Part shown: one piece after another, positions 11,601 to 21,169 of the stretch | How positions within the stretch are numbered: position 1 is the first letter of the stretch | Layout: every line of letters starts with the position of its first letter | Origin: Anisodus tanguticus | Taxonomy: Eukaryota; Streptophyta; Magnoliopsida; Solanales; Solanaceae | Length of the DNA stretch: 64,000 nt | Reading direction: 5' to 3' | Assembly: GCA_034509755.1 (NCBI GenBank) | Contig: CM067550.1 | Coordinates: 6,193,001 to 6,257,000, forward strand | Program-made: the position numbers and the translations under genes | Notes under the pieces: generated by a model | What the model was told of the DNA's origin: nothing | What the model saw: the letters and a program-made list of their open reading frames with translations, nothing else | Databases searched by the model: none

Positions 11601-14600
11601 AGAGAAAGAGCTTGCGAAAATAACTACCATTCCAGATACTTGACACATCTGAGCCAGTTCGTTACAAAAGCCACGAGCAACACTCTCTTGGACACTTCGT
11701 GAGAAGTTGATGCATGCCCAACGGTTAACAGTCATCCCATTTATCATTTTCTGTGCACAAAAGCTCATATTTTAGCAAAACACGAAGCCCAAATAGACAA
11801 TACATAGTAACCCATGATGTTACTGCATGAATGGTGCAACATAGAAGTAGTAAGTAAACTGCTGATTCACTAGTTGTAACAACTAAAAAAAAAAAAAATC
11901 AAGCAGAAAGGGAACTAAGAAACAAGCGGAAAAGGGACCTTATTCATCATATTCCACTGCCCAACTTGAGGCAGACAATCCTTCTCCTTCCCAGTATCAT
12001 GATATTTTAGCTGTGGAGAAATGAGAGAAGTAGATGTCAAAGGATAAAGCATTCAGGTCTATTAAGAATGAAGAATAAAAGCTCGTGTGCAATGTTTTAC
12101 CCAAGGAGCAGGCAGCACGCGGGCTTCCACCGATGCTTGCTTTTCACTGATTTTGATTCCAAACTCCTTTGCATATGGGTCTTCATTATAATCATTGTGT
12201 TGAACAGTCTATATTTCAAAAGACAGTCAAGTATCGTTCTGAAGCATATTGGCGTAACAAAAACAAGGAGATTCTAAAAGTAAGGGTCTGTAACATTTGA
12301 GACAAAGTGCGAAATGGAGAAATTTACAAACCAAAATAATTGAAGTTGTGTAACATTCTCAAACTATTCCAGTTCACTATGTCTATATAAGCACCAGAGG
12401 TTCGAGCAGTAGAGGTATCATTGACAAGCTAAACATATTAAAATTTCTAGCACAACAGAAAGGAAGAATGAAAGGTACAACTATTACAACATGCCTGCAA
12501 AATTGAGTTCTCACGATCTCTTGGTCTTTGGCATGTGACCTTCAAAAGAGCGGTAATTTGCTTCTCACTCAACCTTTTAGTGTATCGTTGTCCCTCAACA
12601 ATCTTACACGCCTAGAAACCGATAACAGAAAATAGTTCAGAACTATTGGAAAGAGACATGAAACTATACCTCATATCAAGTAATATTCTCACCTCCATAG
12701 GTAAATAGTTGGCTTTCTTTTGGTTCCCTACTTGAAGGCATGGAAGATGTGTGTACATTATAGTAAAGCCATACATTTCTTGAAAGTATTCAACTACTGA
12801 CTTCATGGTTAAGTTGTCATCAACAGGAAAACTGAGCAAAGTAACAATGAGCATTAGGTCAACCTAAGATTTATGACTCTTGGAACGAATGTATTATAAT
12901 GTTAAGGAGTAACAAATACAGAGGCAAAGGCGAAAAGCTTACACTAATTCTCTTGTGGGCTGAGGTGTTAGTCCTGAAACTCGATACTTTCTCCGGACAT
13001 TGCCCCTGTGTGTCACTTCCACTTTCACTCCTCTAAGAGCCTTCTTAATCTAGATGGCATGTGTAGGCAAAACTAAAAGGTTAACTTAAGTGTATATTGG
13101 CCAAAGCCTTTCATCTAAAATACATGTAGATGTTGTTACCTTTACACGATCAGAGTCAGATAAGGGTCTTGACGACACATCTTTTCCAAGAAGCTGGGCT
13201 ACAAACTCTATCACTGGTAGAGCTTCAATAAATGCAGCTGAAGCCATATCTGTTATTCGGGATCCAAAAATCCAATACAGTTAGGAATAGTTAACTATAA
13301 GATCATATAATTCTTGACTTGTCAAAAAGAAATTTCACAACAATCATATCATATTTAATCTGAATTTGACAATAAATTACCAATATTAAGGGACAAGCCC
13401 ATTTGGGTAGGTCTAATGCTCTGATAGAATCCACACCATGCTTCTAAACCATCACCACAAGGCTGAGGTTTCTGGATATCAGGCGAAAAGAAAGATCTTC
13501 CAACAGGACAATACCTACATAGAAATGTGCATTATAAGACAAAAAATCAACTGGACAGAAATCAAATGCAGGTCCAAAAACTGAAGAGCTTCTTGAAAGC
13601 TCCTTTAGAATATCCCAGGTTGGAATGGCTACCTCTTGATGGAAAGCTCTCTCAAAACAATGTCCAGAATTTGAAGAGCTTCTTTTGGACCATCAGCGCG
13701 CTTACCAGCAAGAAATTGGCTCAAATGATGTAAATTTGCTCTTGCAACGAACTTAATCACCACTTTATATTCTCTTTCCCTCCTAAAAAAAAATTACAAT
13801 TTACAAAAGAAGACAGACAAATTCTTTAGTATTGGTATGAAATAGGCCTAACTAGAGATGAATCTGTTGTAGATAATCCGCACAGCCCAACCTCAACTAG
13901 TTTGGGGTTAAGGCATAGTTAATTGATTGATTACACAAGAAAACAAAGAACATATTTTTATTTAATTTGATACAAGCTGCTAGTTTAGACTGAACCAAAT
14001 TAAGACAAATTAATGGGATTATGATATTTTATTTTATTTGTCCTCTTAATATTTTAACAAGGCTTCAGCAGCTTAGGAGTAAAAAGATTTTCTACATTTA
14101 AAGCTATATCTAGTGGTAAATTCTTAATTGAACCCTGAAACAATCTAAAGTGAATGAGGACAAAAGCAATAAAGTCTGTACTTTGGACCATTGATCACAT
14201 CATCATCATCAATAAGCTTAATGGTGAACTCCTTCCATTTAAAAGGAAGTTCACCAGCAGTGTAAAGACTCTTCCTGCCATCATAAGCTGGTAGCCTCAT
14301 CCCTAGATCAGATTCTTTGTACAGTTTCACCAGTTCTGCGATGATATCTCTGTTTACACTTCTTGATGACACTTCAGGGGTTACAGTAACCTGCAAGATA
14401 GCAGCAAAAAGTTAAGTTTTTTAAAGGTGCATACATACAAAAAAAATACAAAGAGAATTATCACAACAGTTCTGACCAAAATTCAGAAGAGTCATTAATG
14501 CTAAGGCCAAGAAACAAAGTAAAAGAAAGTGTAACAAGGGTATAAAACCTCAAAGGGATGTCAGATTAAGGCCCCCAAAAGCAATACACAAAATTTAAAC

Positions 14601-15314
14601 CAGCTTTAAAATGTACTCCACTAAACAACAACAACAACAACAACATACTCGTGCGTAATCTCACAAAGTGAGGTCCGGAGAAAGTAGTATGTAATAAGAC
14701 TTTACCTCTAACTTTGTGGGATAGAGATAGATTTGTGGGATAGAGATAGATTTGTGGGTTTCCAATATACCCTCAGTTTTAAAATGTACTAAAAACTCAT
14801 CAAAAAAAGAAAATAGGTAGCAACTTACATCATACTGGTTTAAGTCCTTGTCTGGTAATTCAGCCAAAAAATGATTTGCTTTAACGATGCATTTTGTCCC
14901 TAGTTGGCCAAAACCTGGTCTTGGTGCAAAACACAAAGACTTGCTTGAAGAAGGAAACCCTGAAGAGCTGCTTCCATTATTATTCTCAACTACTGACACA
15001 TTTGTTGCTTCAACAGAAGCTGCTACTTCTGCTATAACTGGTTTGCTTTCTGCTGTGCAAGGTCTTGAACTAGGCCTCATAAAGGTCTCACTTTGATCTG
15101 ACTTTCTGCCACCTCTTCCCCTTCTTCTACCTCTATTTCTTGAAGGAGGTGATGTTTGGTTATACATTTTGTTGTTTTGGGGTTCTTGAGTTGGTGGTCC
15201 TTTGCCATTTTGAGAAGTTTTGGGGGTTTTCTGAACATGGTTCATGGTGTTTTGGACCTGGGGTTTGATCGCAATGTGCTGTTCTGAACCTTCCTTCATC
15301 TGCCTTATAGGCAT
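8623..15314 (-). CDS. AGO10: ARGONAUTE 10-type protein (PINHEAD/ZWILLE), 21 coding exons, 985 aa
   Basis: Small-RNA-guided effector; AGO10 proteins in other plants sequester miR165/166 and maintain the shoot meristem. Coding exons read by frame and splice sites: 15314-14829, 14390-14182, 13782-13633, 13514-13381, 13249-13140, 13049-12943, 12831-12693, 12611-12495, 12208-12101, 12010-11939, 11750-11628, 11513-11354, 11266-11145, 11054-10917, 10825-10683, 10595-10533, 10198-10135, 10047-9912, 9829-9756, 9395-9269, 8798-8623. They sum to 2958 nt with no internal stop; all phases match. The start MPIRQMKEG is chosen because it equals the known AGO10 N-terminus; upstream in-frame codons probably belong to a leader intron. 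A Gly/Arg-rich N-terminus precedes N, PAZ, MID and PIWI domains. The catalytic triad is D709 (GADVTHP), D795 (RDGVSEGQF) and H935 (YYAHLAAF); E750 is the likely glutamate finger. The C-terminus ends KRVMFYC, and GVRPLPALKENV fits AGO10 better than AGO1. Exon 3 (HHLSQFLAGKRADGPKEALQ) differs from Arabidopsis AGO10, so this may be a diverged paralogue. Confidence 0.95.
8913..9032 (-). repeat. Solo TRIM LTR in the last AGO10 intron
   Basis: The reverse complement starts TGTTAAGAGTTCC and ends CTTTACA. It matches the LTRs of the TRIM at 8021-8388, including the CACATCG, CTCCTTATATGGAC, GACAATCCTCAC and GGTTGAGTTAGACC blocks. Flanks are GATAT (8908-8912) and TATAT (9033-9037), a 4/5 match that could be a decayed target-site duplication. 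It lies inside the intron 9268-8799, in sense orientation relative to AGO10. Confidence 0.85.
10199..10532 (-). other. AGO10 intron 16 with GC-AG boundaries
   Basis: The exon end reads TTTTATCG and the intron begins GCAAGT, a strong GC-type donor; the acceptor is GAACAG. No GT nearby restores the frame: the codon split CG|G gives Arg794, directly before the catalytic Asp795 (RDGVSEG). It therefore has to be spliced precisely to keep the PIWI active site. Confidence 0.85.
12209..12494 (-). other. AGO10 intron 8 with GC-AG boundaries
   Basis: The exon ends ...ATTTTGCAG and the intron begins GCATGTTG; the acceptor is AAATATAG before ACTGTTCAA. Joining at GC keeps phase 0 and gives SILQ-TVQHNDYNEDPYAKEFG, matching the conserved AGO10 sequence. 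Using the GT four bases later would add 4 nt and break the frame. Confidence 0.82.
13865..13930 (+). repeat. SINE-tail-like fragment in AGO10 intron 2
   Basis: CCAACCTCAACTAGTTTGGG followed by GTTAAGGCATAGTTAATTGATTGA resembles the 3' end of a plant SINE that finishes in TTG repeats. Only this tail is present, and no target-site duplication could be assigned. Confidence 0.5.
14618..14777 (-). mobile_element. TS-like SINE in AGO10 intron 1
   Basis: On the minus strand the copy ends in GTTGTTGTTGTTGTTGTT (seen as a CAACAACAAC run at 14625-14644), preceded by decayed TTACACTGGG / GACCTCACTTTGTGAG-type sequence typical of the TS/Solanaceae SINE 3' region. A 13-bp direct repeat TTTAAAATGTACT flanks it (14605-14617 and 14778-14790), which is the expected target-site duplication. 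It carries an internal partial repeat of GTGGGATAGAGATAGATTT (about 14717-14755). Confidence 0.82.
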
Positions 15315-16860
15315 GACGGTGCTATAGATAAGCACAAGAAAACTGTTCAAAAGTAATAATGTGTTCACTAGATGTAACAGTTCAATATAGTTCTCCACGC
15401 TCAAAATGGTCTCAAGATTTGAAGATTATTGTACTGAAAATCCTAAAAAAGAAAGGGTACACATGTCAGCAACATGATGATATTTGGCAGCAAGTTAAGT
15501 GATGAAAATGCTATGAACTTTCACACACAAAAGCAAAAAAAGGATAGTCATCAACACACAGAATGGCAATTTCTTGATTTTGCATACTACAGATACCACC
15601 ATTTCCTTTACAGATAAAAATCCAAACATTTTCACATTTATTTCAACATATAAAACCAAAAACATACACAACAACAGCTAGACATTCACAAAGATTACAC
15701 CTTTTAGATAAAAAAAATAAGAATTTGCAATTAAATTGTCACAGGTCTTGTCACTGCAGACCATCAAAAGAAATATAACCACCTTAATATAAATGTATAC
15801 ACACAAAAAACAAGCATACATGAGTACTAGAAAATCTTTTTACACTATTTTAAAGTCTTTTTTTGGATAACACTATTTTTCCTTCTGCATGAACATCAGT
15901 TGTTAGAAGGGACGGCAAAATTAATTTTCAAGAAAGCAAAAGAAAATAAAAACAGAAAAATGAGGAAAACACTCAGTTAAAGACAAATAAAAAATATCCT
16001 TAGAACCCGAAACCCTCTTAGATGTTTCTATTGGAAATCCAACATCCATGAATCAAGGTAAAAGAAAACACAGATTCATTAAATTAAATACTTATAAACA
16101 TGTGCACAAATGTGTGTATAGAACTGTTACATATAAATATGGAAAAAAACTACCAATTTGTGGAATACCCATAAGAAAGAACCATTCCCTTAAGCAAAGC
16201 AAAAAAATTGTACCAGAAAACCACAGAATGATGAATAAATCCAAAGAAAATGAGGACAAGAAAGACTTATACCATAATGTATAAGCATAAGTAAATGTGA
16301 AAACCATATATGACTGCTCAAGAAGAGAATAAAAACACCTTGAAACAATCAAAAAGCAACAAAGAATTAATAAAAATAATAATGATACTGCACTAGCTAG
16401 CCAGTACACTCAAAAACAAGAAAAAGGAATAAAGTTTGAAACCCCAAATTTCAATTATCATCCAAAGTGAAACCCCCTAGCCCGAGGTTCTATGGAAAAT
16501 GGTCTATCTACATTCCAAGTTTGCGTATAGCCTAACTCCTCAAAAGTCAGAACTAACTTGTGAAATTACACTTGATATGTTGTTGTTATCCAAAGTGAAA
16601 CCCCAAGACTGATAAACTTACAATCTAACAAAAATAAACAAATATTCAAAAACAAATGAAGTCTTTAAAGGTGGTGTAGAATCAGTCACCTAAATGAATG
16701 AAACCATGAAAGACCAAAGTCTTTGAAAAGATGTGTATGTGTAGGTTGATTCCAAGAATATTAAAGCAGCTTAGCTAGCAAAGAAGTAGTAAAGTGGGGT
16801 TTAGTAATAATGGGTACAAAGACTAAAAAGAAAGAAGAGAGATAGATAGATAGTGTAGTT
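15315..16860 (-). other. AGO10 5' leader with probable leader intron
   Basis: Seven bases before the ATG the sequence TATCTATAG forms a good acceptor (exon restart about 15321). A donor TAG|GTGACTG lies at about 16690-16689, giving a leader intron of about 1.37 kb. AGO10 genes in other plants commonly have a 5'-UTR intron. The proposed first exon (about 16860-16690) is pyrimidine-rich, as leaders often are. No transcript evidence; the donor and the transcription start are inference. Confidence 0.5.
16477..16587 (+). mobile_element. TS-like SINE in the AGO10 leader intron
   Basis: CCCGAGGTTCTATGGAAAAT and following text, with TTTGCGTATAG, GTGAAATTACACTTGATATG and a TTGTTGTT end, match the TS-type SINE consensus pattern. 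A perfect 17-bp target-site duplication ATCCAAAGTGAAACCCC flanks it (16460-16476 and 16588-16604). The body is only 111 bp, so it is 5'-truncated. The perfect duplication suggests a fairly recent insertion, even though the body differs from the usual consensus. Confidence 0.85.
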
Positions 16861-16905
16861 TAGAGAGAGTGTTTGAGATATCAAACATATATAGTATATG
16901 TGAGA
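16861..16905 (-). promoter_or_regulatory. Candidate AGO10 core promoter
   Basis: On the minus strand CATATACTATATATGTTTGA (about 16885-16904) contains a TATA-like CTATATATG, about 30 bp before a CT-rich stretch (ACTCTCTCTAAACTACACTATC) typical of plant transcription starts. The position fits the proposed leader exon. Inference only. Confidence 0.45.
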
Positions 16906-16920
16906 AAAGAAAGAGTAATA

Positions 16921-16938
16921 ATGATGATGATGATGATG
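16921..16938. repeat. (ATG)6 microsatellite
   Basis: Six perfect ATG units upstream of the candidate AGO10 TATA box, followed by AA. Confidence 0.9.
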
Positions 16939-16939
16939 A

Positions 16940-17222
16940 ATCTTTTTTATAATATGATACGCATGCAAGGTGCAAGGGTGCATCTGGTGTGTTTTCTTTA
17001 TCACGTGTAAAAGTATTTGTTAGGGACCTGCTTCTACACCACCCTTCTCTTTCAAACTTCAATGTCTATTAGTAGCACACTTTTGCTTTTTTCACAAACA
17101 CACACTAGCTATTCTTTGCTAGCCACACTTTTTCTGTGTCCTCAGTCCTCAGTCTCACTTCTCTTTTTTTCCTTTAATTTCTGCAAGTGATAGAGCTCAA
17201 TAGCTCATCCACGATTAATAAA
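16940..17222. other. AGO10 upstream region, non-coding
   Basis: CT-rich and AT-rich sequence with no gene. It includes a CACGTG-containing stretch (TATCACGTGTAAAAG, about 17000), a G-box/ABRE-like core that could be a regulatory site for the minus-strand AGO10 promoter. Confidence 0.35.
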
Positions 17223-17224
17223 TA

Positions 17225-17409
17225 CTCCCTCTCCCCTAATTTATTTGGCACAAATTCAAAAGTTTTAATCGTGAATTCAATATAATAGTTAAATTTTAAG
17301 AAGTATTAGAAGTCACAATAATTAACTATTCAAAAGACAAATAAAAAATTACACTAAAAAAAGTTAACTCTTAAAATTCGAAACGTGCCACATAAATTGA
17401 TACGGAGAG
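17225..17409. mobile_element. Stowaway-like MITE (185 bp)
   Basis: Terminal inverted repeats: CTCCCTCTCCCCTAATTTAT at the left and the reverse complement of ATAAATTGATACGGAGAG at the right, with inner GGCAC/GTGCC. TA flanks both ends (17223-17224, 17410-17411), the Tc1/mariner-type duplication. It lies about 330 bp upstream of the candidate AGO10 promoter. Confidence 0.8.
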
Positions 17410-17474
17410 TAGTTCTTTAGTTTCATATTGGTAATAAAGATATTTGACTACTTACCAAATTTAAATAAGAAATA

Positions 17475-17715
17475 CTCCCTCAATTTCAAAATAATTATCT
17501 GATTTTGACTTACACGAAGTTTAAGAAATCAAAGAAGATTTTGAATCTTGTAGTCTTAAACTAAAAATGTGTTGAATTTACAAAAATGACATTAAATCTT
17601 ATGGTTTAAACATGCCATGTGAAAAGTGGAGTGAAAGAGTTGTCAAAAAAGGAAAGAGGTATTTTTTAAATAGATTAAAAAGAAATGTAAGACAAACATT
17701 TTGAAACATAGAGAG
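17475..17715. mobile_element. Stowaway-like MITE (241 bp)
   Basis: The left end CTCCCTCAATTTCAAAATAA pairs with the reverse complement of ACATTTTGAAACATAGAGAG at the right end. TA dinucleotides flank it (17473-17474, 17716-17717). Its right two thirds are repeated in the tandem array that follows. Confidence 0.75.
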
Positions 17716-18165
17716 TACTTATTTGGTCTATTTTAAGTGTCTTTTAACATAGACAAATCCACATTTCGAATTTATAGGTTTTAATTCTAAAAATACAACT
17801 TATATATTAAGTGGGTTTGAATGTACAAAAATGACATTTAATTTTGTGGTTTAAATATATCATGTGAAAAGTTAGAATGAAAGAATTGTCAGAAAAGGAA
17901 AGGGGCATTTTTTTAAACAGATTAAAAAAAAAAGTAAGACAGACATTTTGAAACGTAGGGAGTACTTATTTGGTCTATTTCAAGTGTCTTTTAATAGGGA
18001 CAAATCCACATTTCGAATTTATAGGTTCTAATTCTAAAAAATTACAGTTTATATATTAAGTGGGTCTTAATTTAAGTATCTTTCAATATAGATAAATTCA
18101 CAATTTTAATTTTATATAGGTTCTAAATTCTAGAAAATACAACTTATATATTTAAGTGAATCTCT
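17570..18165. repeat. Tandem array, period about 245 bp, plus a partial third copy
   Basis: The segment beginning GAATTTACAAAAATGACATT (about 17574) recurs at about 17818 and carries the MITE right end plus about 110 bp of flanking DNA (TACTTATTTGGTCTATTT, then AATCCACATTTCGAATTTAT). The flanking part occurs a third time in shorter form at about 18063-18165. MITE end and host flank were duplicated together. Confidence 0.78.
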
Positions 18166-18276
18166 TAACATAAATATACGATTTTGGTCAAACTTATTGA
18201 CTTGTGCCGAACTTGTAACTAAAATTCTAGCTTTGTCCATGTCTTTTAAGATTTTGTCACACCCATAGGTGCTCTT

Positions 18277-18498
18277 TGTATACAGTGAAAATCGACACGA
18301 CACGTGGCAAGGTTTAAGTATGAAGTTCGAGGGAGGCGACAGAGTTTTATATCGGATGGAGTTGTATCGAGGCAAGTCTGATAGCAAGACGAGGTGGGCT
18401 AATGATCGAATTAGTTGATTTACACTTTGTATTGCAAATTAATTCACGTATTCTTAAAACCACTTACAAATTTAACTGTACATTTTTTTGGGTAAACA
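18277..18498 (+). repeat. 5' LTR of gypsy element, internally deleted (222 bp)
   Basis: Starts TGTATACAGTGAAAATC and ends GGGTAAACA. It aligns with the first about 150 bp and the last about 70 bp of the 605-bp 3' LTR; roughly 380 bp between AACTAGTTGA and TTTATACTTTATATTAC is missing. The lost part includes the likely promoter (CTATAAAAGGAG in the 3' LTR). Confidence 0.88.
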
Positions 18499-18501
18499 GT
18501 T

Positions 18502-18519
18502 TGGCGCCCACTGTGGGGC
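18502..18519 (+). other. Primer-binding site of gypsy element
   Basis: TGGCGCCCACTGTGGGGC lies 3 bp after the 5' LTR, the tRNA-complementary primer site type common in plant gypsy elements. I cannot name the tRNA securely. Confidence 0.85.
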
Positions 18520-18585
18520 TAAGGATAATTGTGGTGATTTGTTCAAACTTAAATTTCACTTGTTCTTTTGAGATATTGTGAAAAC

Positions 18586-20340
18586 ATGTCAGCACCAAGT
18601 ACTTTCAAAATGGCCAGTGCTATCCAAGTTGAGGTTAGCAACCACAATGACAACAACAACGGTGTCAATGGAGCTAATAATATCAATAACAACAACGACA
18701 GTCCACCCGTTGATCCAATAATTGGCGAGCATTGGAATAACCCTGTGATTTCACCCCAGGGGTCTAGAAGGTCACGTGAAAAAACACCGAACGATGATGA
18801 AGATGGCGAAATAAATTTAGCTTGAATCTTTAACATGCTGAAGGAGCAACATGAGGTCATAACTCAACTGCAAAAGAAAAGCAGCGGAGCGAGTGTGGCA
18901 GATGAGGCTCGTCCCATCCGCAACGAAGATCAGGACTATGAGGAGGATTGGGTTGATGAAAATGGCAATGGTTCGGGACTAATGAGTCTTCGGAGGTTTT
19001 GAGGTTGCTCCAAGATTTGACCAAGTGGGTGGATACTAATGAAAAGAAGGTTGAAACCTATAATTCAAAGGTATAAAAGATTCCTGGAGCGCCTCCAATC
19101 CTGAAGGACCGGACTCAAAGAGATACATTCAGTTGTCATTCCCACTAAGCGTGGCTCCGAAGTTGATACCAAAAAGGTTCAAAATGTCGGATATTTCGAA
19201 GTATGATGTAACTACAGATCCTCAGGAGCATGCGACGTCATACACTTGTGCGGTGAAAGGCGATGACATACACCCGGATGAAATTGAATCGGTGTTGTTG
19301 AAAAAATTTGGCGAAAACGATCCAAATGAGCAATGCCATGATATTCCATGTTTCTTGAACACTCTATTAATTCATTTATAATACTTGCAGATGCTTTTAT
19401 AAAGGCGCATGCCGAAGCATGGAAGGTCCAAGTGAGAAAAGCGAACATATTCAAAATTGCTTAGAAGGATACAGAGTTGTTGTGTGAGTTCGTGACAAGG
19501 TTTCAAAAGGAACGGATGCTCCTTTCTCTGGTACTTGATGAATGGGCAGCTAAAGCTTTCACCAATGGGTTGAATCCTAGGAGCTCCAGTGCCTCATTTA
19601 AATTAAAAAATAATTTGTGGAAATTTCCGACAGTAACATGGACAGACATAAATAATATGTATGAGTCTAAAATACTAGTGGAGGATCATCAACTCGAACT
19701 TCCTCCAGGTCAGTAGGACGGAATAAAAAATTTGATAAATCAAAAAGGGTAGTTGAGTCGGAATTGAAATATTCAAAACATAGGTATTAACCCTACGGGC
19801 AACATGAGAGGTCGAACTTCATGTCGGATAGGGTCGCAACAATCACAACTTTCCATCGGACAGAGGAGATAGGCGTAATGATCGAGGTCTATAAGTAGGG
19901 GTTTGCTATTTAAAAATGATACTGGTAGAGCTTCTTCTGACAGTGTGGAAAACTCGAGGCTTTCCGAATATAATTTCAACATTGATGCAGCCAGACTTAT
20001 TTCTGCTATTGGACACATTAAGGAGGCAAGATGGCCAAGACCACTCCGAACAGACCCGACTCAGAGAGATCCAAATTTGATTTATGATTACCATGTGACT
20101 TATGGATATCGAACGGAGGATTGTCGTCAATTGAGGGATGAAGTGTCCCAGTTGTTGAAAAATGTCCATCTATGCGAATTTCTGAATGATCGAGCAAAGG
20201 AAAACTACAAAAATAGAGAAGCAAACAAGAAAGCAGATCCGGTTGAACCGCAGTGTATCATAAACATGATTATTGGAGGGATGGATGTTCCGAAAGGATC
20301 CGTAATGACCGCAAAGAAGACGAAAGTCTCAATAAATTAG
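18586..20340 (+). pseudogene. gypsy gag, broken by stops
   Basis: Gag forms the particle that packages element RNA. An Asn-rich N-terminus (18586-18825) is followed by the Tat-type gag core (KRFKMSDISKYDVTTDPQEHATSYTCAVKG, then ESVLLKKFGE, about 19170-19310) and by LLCEFVTRFQKERMLLSLVLDEWAAKAFTNGLNPRSS (19477-19600). A linker resembling the zinc-knuckle region of relatives follows (DPNLIYDYHVTYGYRTEDC, about 20070-20115), but its first Cys position is Tyr. Stops at 18823, 19072, 19379 and elsewhere separate the parts. Confidence 0.8.
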
Positions 20341-20880
20341 GAGAAGAGATCCAGAGATTACATACCGAAGAAAACAATATTTTTTTAATAATGGAGACAT
20401 AGAGGGCATCATTCAACCTCACAATGATGCACTGGTAATTTTTGTATTTATTAATAAATTTCAGATTAAGCGGATATTGATTGATCTAGGTAGCTCGGTC
20501 AATATCATCTAGTAGAAGGTGGTGGAACAATTAGGTTTGTTGGATCAAATTGTGTCGGCAGTCCGGATTCTAAATGGATTCAACATGGCAAGCGAGACTA
20601 TAAAAGGGGAAATTACTCTTCCAGTCAATGCGGTCGGGACAATCCAGCAAATGAAGTAATATGTCAGTGAAGTCGAAATGAGGTACAACGCACTATTTGG
20701 CAGGCCTTGGATACATGACATGAGGATCATACCTTTGATAATGCACATGATGTTAAAATTCTCAACTCCGAAGGGAATTAAGACAATTTGATGAGAGAAA
20801 CCGGCAACAAGAGAGATGTTTGCGGTAGAGGAATCGATACAAGAGCCAAAAGATGTAAAGGATGCGAATAAAGGCAAATA
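20341..20880 (+). pseudogene. gypsy aspartic protease remnant
   Basis: At about 20480-20510 the sequence reads IDLGSSVNII, the protease active-site block with the second residue changed. RYNALFGRPWIHDMR follows at about 20680-20730 and SLAMLNPF-type shadows do not interfere. Several in-frame stops (for example near 20512 and 20657). Non-functional. Confidence 0.65.
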
Positions 20881-21169
20881 AGTTAAATAGAAATCACAGG
20901 GTTCGGGCCCATCGAGTTTGAAGAAAAAAAAGGGAGAGAAGATAAATTATTAAGAAAAAGAGGATTACTATCGCATCCCAATGTTGTTTGTGCTGCCTGA
21001 TGATTCAGATGCTACGAAGTCAACTATAAAAGAACTAGAGCAATTCATCTTGTTCATGCATCTATCAGATAGAAATGTATTCATGGGCACCGGGTTATCT
21101 CTAAAACTCAAGCTTAAATTAATTGAATTTCTTAAAGCTAACGCCGATTATTTTGCCTGATCTCACTTA

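Noticed and set aside
17574..18165. CRISPR-like array from regular repeats upstream of AGO10
   Set aside because: Long, diverged repeats carrying MITE sequence in plant DNA; no short identical repeats with unique spacers.
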